Origin: Bettongia penicillata ogilbyi | Lineage: Eukaryota > Chordata > Mammalia > Diprotodontia > Potoroidae | DNA length: 64,000 bases | Direction: 5' to 3' | Assembly (NCBI GenBank): GCA_023548195.1 | Contig: JAJHZJ010000252.1 | Span: 1,371,501-1,435,500, forward strand | Made by a program: the position numbers and the translations under genes | The notes under the pieces: model-generated | Databases searched by the model: none | What the model was told of the DNA's origin: nothing | The model's input: the letters and a program-made list of their open reading frames with translations, nothing else | Part shown: piece after piece, positions 57,441-64,000 of the stretch | Numbering within the stretch: position 1 is the stretch's first letter | How the letters are laid out: each line of letters starts with the position of its first letter

Positions 57441-60400
57441 CATCAAAATAAATATTTATTGAACCCTTAAAAGAAAAAAAAGAAAGAAAAAAGATGACTG
57501 AACAACAAAAAAGAATACATTTGCCAAGCGGTCTTGCAAATCTAATCAAAAGGGTTTTCAATTTAAAAGGATGGGATAGGGAGAAAGCAGCCTCTGTACA
57601 TTCCCCAAGCTAGACATGGGTTTTTTAACTTTATTTTCTCTACAATTTGGTAAATCCTATTTACCTTTTCAGAATGCTTTTAAATGCACAAAATAAAATA
57701 CTCTGGACTACAAAGGAAACCAATTGTACTCAAATAGCTATAAAAATATTTTAGAAGTACAAATTCATGGATTATGAATCAAGAGCCTCTGTTATAGAGA
57801 TTAGCCATGAAGGAAAAAGAAGAATTACAATTAGAATATCTGCAAATTCATAGGAGACAAAATCTAAGGAAGCCAGGAATAAAACTCACGGACTCAAGGA
57901 TCTATATCCAGTTGTCAAGATTTTAGGCAACCAGCAAGACGAACAAAAAGTTCTAGTGAAAGAGGGCAAATAACTTAAACTTACAGGTATATCACTGAGA
58001 CTTGGTAGGCTGAAAGCCTTGATTGGACCAATGCCCTGGATAAATAAAACGCAGTCAAAAGAAATAGGATAGGTAAAAGGGGAAAGAGATAGGGCATCAA
58101 CATATATTATTAATGAAAAATAATCCAGAAATTATAAAAAGAAAGAATAACAGTATTTGGAGGAAGGTCAAAGGAAGAAGAAATACAAATGCTTTTGTCA
58201 CTATATACTGCACAGTATATCTATGAAATGTACATACACAGAGCTTTGACATAATAAGGAAAATTGGAAATAGAGGCATGACTAAGAAGTGATAGGAGAT
58301 TTCAATTATTCAGACATCTGCTACAGCTCTATGTCTGGAAAAAAAGCAAATTAGTCAATAATTTCTTGATTTGCCTTTGTGAATCATTTTCTCAAGTAAT
58401 TACCAATAAAGAGAAACTGACTATTTGGGGGTGGAAATGATGAGGACTTTGGTGAGAACCAACTATTCCACCCTACTATTCCAAAGTAAAAAAGGGACAA
58501 TGAGAAACAATCCAAGTAAAAAGGAACATGGGATTTATCTGAAGAGAATTATGTGGTTCCCCATAAAACTAACAAAGCAACTTGGATTTTTAAAAGAAAT
58601 GTACAGAAAATGAATGTAAAGACAAATAACAGAAGATTGTTAAGAAAGCTGTAATTAGGACTCCTCTAGAAAGACTATTTTTGGCCTTGGGATGATACCT
58701 TGATATATAAGCCTAAATACTCTGTTATGCTTTCTCTTTGTAGTTCCTGAATTTCTTCACAAATACCTTAGCTCCTGTGGACTCTTCCCTCTTAATTGGA
58801 TGGCTCCTCCTCAAATCTCCATTTAAGGAGGCCACTCAGGTCAGTCATCTCAATTCCAACCAGGTGGTAATCCAGCTTTCTCCCCTAACACTCCTTGCAG
58901 GTACCTTCCTCTTCAGTTTTTTTTAAATGTGTGGTCTGTGGTTTTCCCCCATTAGAATGTAAGAGACTGCATGCTCTTCAAACTTGCAAATGAAACAAAG
59001 GTGGGAGGGATAACTAACACCTTGCTTGATAGTAAGGATCCAAAAAGATACTGAGATAAAATTCTATCACAACAAACAAAAGTCTTAGAAAAGGGCTTTA
59101 AAAAATCAACTTTATATTCAAGTACAGGATGAGGGAGAATGGTTAGACAGCAATTTACCAGAAAAATATCTGGGGTGTTAATAAAGAACTCCAAACTCAA
59201 AGAATCAGCACCATTAGGTGGCAGACGAAAAAGCTAATGCATACTTTGACTACATTAAGAAAGGCATAGTTTCATGAAATAATGATGTTAGTCCCATTGC
59301 AATTTGCTCTAATGAAATTACATCTGCAGCACTGTGATCTTCAGTTCTGGGTACCATAGTTTAAGTAGGAGAATAACAAGGATGGTGAAGGATCTTAGCT
59401 TTGTCAAGAACCAAAGTCCATTTGTTACAAGCACTGGAGGAACTGAGTGCTTAATATGGAGAAGAGATACAATTGTTAGGGATTCAATCTACTGGTCTCT
59501 TAGGGCAGAAACAAAAGCAATGGGTTGCCAAAAAGCCTCAGTCTTGGCATCAGGAAAACCTTCCTATACAACTGATCTGAATTAAGAAGTGATGAGTTTT
59601 CCACCTTGAGAAAAGTTACACACACAAAGTTATAGTAGATTCCTCTAGAGAATGGGTTAGACTACACGATCATTGAGATCCTTTCCAACTCTAAAGTTCT
59701 ATTACTCCTTGTGGATCAGGAACAATGATGTAAAACTGAACAGAGCCAAGCTCCTTCCTTGAAATCTAAAAGAAAACGTAAATATAACTATTTCTATAAG
59801 AAAGAACAGGATGTACTATAAAAGAAAACAAAATGAAATCCAAGTCAGCATAATACTTCGTGGTCTTCCATATAATGGCTGCTTTACTATATCAGAATGA
59901 TAGGTGAACTTCAAGTGGTTATACAACAATAATGATGATGGGTAAAAATGGAAGAAAGCAGGGCAACTAAAATAACAAAACTTTACAAAAAGACTAAAAA
60001 TAAGACTGTAATGCAGAGAAATAGCAAAAATTTAATTTAACTGGTTTAACAGTATGAAGGAGTATAACATTCAACCTAACTGGGCAAGAAGACATGAGGT
60101 CAGTCTGAAAACTGGAAGCAATAGGAACTGAGATGTCATGCAAAACACAGGCAGGCCAGGAGAAGAAAGCCCAGTAGCCTAATAAACCTTCTGAAAAGGC
60201 TGAGTATTTTTCATTACTAGCAGAGTAAACTATCCAAGGGTTACTAGTAACAACTAAACGTAATATTTCATAAGGCACCTTGGATTCGTCAGTGAAAAGA
60301 AAATAAAATTAAGCAACAAATGAGAAGTGCTACCAGTATTTTTGTAAGACTGTGTAAAATATGAATGAAACTCAAGAGGAATGGTCTTAAATAAGAATGA

Positions 60401-60779
60401 GACTGATATTAGTATTATAAGATTAACATAAGGGATTATGGTACAAATGAACAATAAACCACTTAAACACAATAAGGGAAAATACTAGCGGTAAGGAGAA
60501 ACCAGATATAATTAGAGTGACAATATGTTCTCAGATACTTTGATACAGACATCATAAAATACTAACATGATTTTTACGATTACAAAACCACAGAAAGATA
60601 AAAAGAAGTCAAACATTTTTATCACCATTAATTCCAGTGAAAATGAACGATTTACTCCAGCGCAGACAAGTAGTAACAGAGACAAAATTCAAACCCAAAC
60701 GAATGCTCTTCTCAGTACACCATAATGAATCAATAGCTCAGTCACTAAAATCATAGTTATTCTTACAGGTTAAATGATT

Positions 60780-63175
60780 TCAATCAATTAATCAATAAAC
60801 ATTTATTAAGCTCCTACTACGTATGCCAGGCACAGTGCTAAATGTTGGGCAAACAGACAATCCCAGGCCTGGAGGAGCTTATAATCTAATGGGGGGAAAA
60901 GTATGAAAATATATACAAAGCAAGCTATATACAAGATAAATAGGAAACAAAGAGAATTATTAATAGAACAATTAAAGAGAAGGCACTGGAAGTAAGGTAT
61001 TGAGGAAGACACGTGGAGGAATCAGAATTTAAAGGAAGTCAGGGAGGTTACTCGTCAGAACAGAGGAGGGAGAGCACTCCTGGCATGAAGAACAGCCATG
61101 AGAATGCTCAGACCTAAGACATGGAGTGTCTTGTTCATGAAACAGCTCTGAGGCCACTGTCACTGGACTGAACAGTACATGATGGGGAGTAAGATGTTAA
61201 GAAAACTGGAAAGGTAGGAGTCTAGGATATAAAGGACTCTGAATGCCAAAAGGAGGATTTTATATCTGATCCTTGAAGCAACAGAAAGTCATTGGACTTT
61301 ACTGAGTACAAGGATGACATGGTTGGACCTGTCTTTTAGGAAAATCACTTTAGTGGCTGAATGGAGAATGGGTAGGCAGACTCACCAGCAGGCTATTGCA
61401 ACAGTCCAGGAAAGATGCTGCAGACCTTGTTAAGAGCTAGTTTATAGGAGGTGGTGGGGTAGTGGTGGTATGAAAGAGAATGAGGAATCCATGATAACTT
61501 TTAGGTTGTGAGAGAAGGAGAATGATGTTGCCCTCTACATTAACAGGAAAGATCTAGAACAAGGAAAGGGAACCTGTGGCCTTGAGGCCACTTGTTGCCC
61601 TCTGGGTCCTCAAGTGTGGCCCTGTGACTGAAATAGTTCCCCATCCCTGGCTTAGGAGGAAAGATGAGCTCTGTTTTGTACATGCTGAATTTAAGATGTC
61701 TACTGGCCATCCATCTTGAGATGTCTAAAACACTGAGATGCAAGATTAGAGATCAGCAGAGTTTGGAGTAAGATAGGGTAGGTAGATTTGAGAATTTTCA
61801 GTATAATTAAATACATGGGAACTGATGAGATCACCAAATGAATTAAGAAGGAGAACAGAAGAGAAATTAGGATAGAACCCTAAGGGACACCTATGGTTAA
61901 GAGGGAATGATCTGGAAGAGGATCCAGCAAAGGATTCTGAGGAGTAGTTAAGACAGGTTAAGACAGTAGTTAAGACAGGAAAACCAGGAAAGAGTGACTG
62001 AGAGTGTCAAAGGCTGTAGAGGTAAAGGAGAATGAGGATCAAGAAAGGTCACTAGATCTGGCAACTAAGAGGATTGTTACTAACTCTGTAGAAAAGAATT
62101 TTGGTGAAATAATAAGATAAGAAGCCAGATTATTATGGGTTAAGAGTGAGAGGAAAGAAAGTAGAGGAACCTATTTTGGATGGTCTTTTTGTGAAGCTTA
62201 GCATAGAAAGGCAGAAAAGATATAGGAGAATAGTCGGCAGGAATGGAAGGATAAAATGAGGGTTTTCTGAGGATGGGAAAGACACAAGCACGTTTGCAGG
62301 CTGTAGGGAAGGAACCAAAAGGCAGTACAAGATGATAGAGGGGACACTTTATCAGAAGAGATAGGATGAAATGAGAACGCTTGAACAAGGATAGGTGGTT
62401 AGCCTCCGTAAGGAGAAAGGCCACTTTAACATGGGAGAAAGAGATGAAGAGAGGAGGCATAAGGAAATCAGGAAAGAGGGAAGAAGAGTAACTGGCATCA
62501 TGTTTTTTTCTGTAAAATATGAGGCAAGGTTCCCAGATGAGAGAGTTGGGAGGTAAGGGAGCTATGGAAAACTTTAAGAGGGATGAAAAGGTTTCTAAGA
62601 GCCACTGAGAGAGTGGGATATTGATAAAGGAAGTATACCGGGACTGCCTAGCAGCAGTGAGTACTCACTTATGGTTGTGTAATATAAATTTGAAGTGGAC
62701 CAAGTCAGAACACTTGCAATATTTTCTCTAACTCTGTTCAGCAACACATGCATAGAAGTAAAGGCAACAAATCTAAGGCTAAGTGTTGGGTATTGGTAAT
62801 CAATGATAAGCTAAGGAGAATCGAGAGGAGGATAATACAGAGTTGTGAAATGGTTCTTCAAGAGATGAAGATGTGGAAGAGGAGAGAATGATCACTGAAA
62901 AGGAGATATCCTGGGAAAGAAATGAGGGCTCAAAGGACTGGTCACAGTATAGATGACAAATAGAATTATGACAAATAGAATTTTGTAAGAAGGCAGAGGG
63001 AAAGGTTTTAAAAAAAGCAACAGATTATGATTGGAAAAGAGGAGTTCAGAATTCTTCAGCAAAGAGGTGGTGAATTTGTGAGTGTTGGGAAGAACAAGGG
63101 TATGACCTTCTTCGTTTGTGGCTGAGATGGGTTGAAAGAGCAGTTCATGGGAAATTCAGCAGGCTTAGATCCAAA
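60780..63175 (-). mobile_element. L2-like LINE, long degraded copy
   Basis: The minus-strand 3' end is at 60780 (plus strand ATAAACATTTATTAAGCTCC, GTATGCCAGGCACAGTGCTA, GGAGCTTATAATCTAATGGG). It then runs 5'-ward through 61280-61420 to the reverse transcriptase at 62140-62460, where the minus frame reads ACVFPILRKP and DYSPISFLPFYAKLHKK, like the NYRPISLLP motif of LINE RT. A hAT-like element interrupts it at 61558-61655. The 106-codon minus frame at 62140-62460 is a remnant, not a gene. Confidence 0.6.
61558..61655 (+). mobile_element. Non-autonomous hAT-like transposon, internally deleted but with both ends (copy 3 of 3)
   Basis: Left end CAAGGAAAGGGAACCTGTGG, then CCTTGAGGCCACTTGTTGCC and TCCTCAAGTGTGGCCCTGTG, and right end GTTCCCCATCCCTGG, an imperfect inverted repeat of the left. 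Inserted in the L2-like LINE. No clean 8-bp duplication seen. Confidence 0.55.
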
Positions 63176-63400
63176 CGGTAGAGTTCACAGTTGATAGGCA
63201 ACCACTGGAGTTTACTTGAGAAGGGAGATGGAGCAAGATATGGTCAGATCTATGTTTCAGGAAAATAATTTTGCCAGTTACGTAAAGGGTGTATTGAAAT
63301 GGGGAGACACTAATAAAAGTAGTGTCAAGTAAGAGATGACGAGTGTTTCAACTACAGAGATAACACTGAATAGAGAGAAGGAAGGCACGTAGTTTTTGTG
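63176..63400 (-). mobile_element. Second L2-like LINE fragment
   Basis: CAACCACTGGAGTTTACTTG, GCAAGATATGGTCAGATCTA and TCAGGAAAATAATTTTGCCA repeat the block at 61280-61350 of the adjacent copy, so this is a separate insertion or a tandem duplication. Confidence 0.5.
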
Positions 63401-64000
63401 GAGTTATAAAATTTGACAACTAATTAAATGTGTGGGGTGAACAAGAAAAAGAAGAGATTAAGGCCTAGAACATAACAGGTACTTAATAAATGCTTGTCAA
63501 TTCTATCTTTATATTCTTCACTGCCTTAAATTAACCTGTTCTTGCCTTAAGACCTCCAGCATCTTTGGAAACTTCCTTCAATGCTACTGGTTCCTTCTAC
63601 CACACTCTACTCTATTTCTTAGAAGACGGAAACAGCATAATTTTGGCTTCTGATTATCACTTTGACATCCACATTCAATAACGTCCCCTTGGAATTCATG
63701 CCATAATATTATAGCATCCTCTCCAGTTCCTTGTGGCTATCTATCTTCTGGGTGGTGGTATACTTTAACTTGATGATGTTGGAATTTAACTTTCAGTTTT
63801 CCCTTTCAACCTACTTTAATATCCATATGATGTCTCTTCAAATACCTCAACCTGAGAGTTCAAAGCACAATAGGATCACGGTGAAAAGAGCTGAAAGGGA
63901 CCTAAATCACCTCAATTCTACGACCTTCATTTACGGCAGCTTTTGTCCACTTCTGGACCTGGAGATTTTTTTTTTTACTTACATCTAAACCTACCTCCTT

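Larger units (their letters stand above)
56500..59735 (+). mobile_element. CR1/L3-family LINE, long degraded copy
   Basis: About 3.2 kb in consistent order. Endonuclease-type region around 56560-56720 (GCGGGCACAAATGATACTTC), a central part 57860-58600 with GGAGATTTCAATTATTCAGA, and reverse transcriptase C-terminal part 58970-59330 (TTGCAAATGAAACAAAGGTG, AAAAAGCTAATGCATACTTT). The diagnostic 3' end lies at 59335-59735 (TTCAGTTCTGGGTACCATAG, CAAGGATGGTGAAGGATCTT, AATGGGTTAGACTACACGAT). Interrupted by a SINE at 56850 and by an unclassified insert at 58680-58950. Frames broken throughout. Confidence 0.65.
43767..64000 (-). other. USP9X: USP9X intron upstream of exon A (incomplete, over 20 kb)
   Basis: No coding exon was found here on the minus strand; in particular nothing resembling the first 32 residues of USP9X. 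Contents by coordinate: hAT (44604), L2 with nested HAL1-like element (45090-48700), MIR3 (48975), L1 pieces (49195-50640), SINE pair (51090 and 51824), L2 and MIR (53220-54110), TG repeat (55184), CR1/L3 (56500-59735) with SINE, L2-like LINE (60780-63175). Stretches 43800-44220, 52110-53100, 54240-55180 and 59740-60780 hold nothing I can name. Confidence 0.75.

Noticed and set aside
62140..62460. Possible active LINE reverse transcriptase on the minus strand
   Set aside because: RT-like motifs are present, but the frame is only 106 codons and lacks catalytic residues; the element is dead.

Overview
This is a stretch of marsupial nuclear DNA that carries the amino-terminal part of one gene, USP9X (a large ubiquitin-specific protease), on the minus strand. 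The rest is introns filled with old transposable elements. The marsupial assignment rests on the tRNA-derived SINEs (heads reading GGCAGCTAGGTGGCACAGTGG and tails of the CGAAGAGTCGGACACGACTGA type), together with L1, L2, CR1/L3, MIR and a HAL1-like element. A monotreme would not be expected to carry this much L1. I cannot name the species.

Twelve coding exons run from 43766 down to 2958. Each has AG/GT borders and compatible phases, and they join into 1801 nt of uninterrupted frame (600 codons plus 1 nt). By recall of human USP9X they correspond to residues 33 to 633. This is the disordered acidic N-terminal segment followed by the start of the long armadillo/HEAT-like helical scaffold. The ubiquitin-like domain, the catalytic USP domain and the C-terminus lie beyond position 1. 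The first coding exon (residues 1 to 32), the 5' UTR and the promoter were not found up to 64000, so they lie upstream of the window.

Layout, in gene order from high to low coordinates: 43767-64000 is the upstream intron. It holds L2 copies, a HAL1-like insertion with a 15-bp target-site duplication, L1 3' ends in opposite orientations, a SINE inverted pair, a CR1/L3 LINE of about 3.2 kb and a minus-strand L2-like LINE. Exons A, B and C lie at 43.7, 41.6 and 38.4 kb. A 12.5-kb intron (25.8-38.4 kb) then holds L1, L2-like, CR1/L3, two LTR-like regions and a hAT fragment. Exons D to G lie at 25.8-21.2 kb, with E, F and G packed into 800 bp. Exons H, I, J, K and L lie at 16.3, 14.9, 8.0, 6.2 and 3.0 kb.

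I found no second gene, no RNA gene and no CRISPR. Nothing amounts to a new biological system. The most interesting items are the nested HAL1-like element, a possible LTR element with a polypurine tract and splice-like signals at 33.7-35.8 kb, inverted SINE and L1 pairs that could fold in the pre-mRNA, and marsupial-specific changes in the exon D loop.
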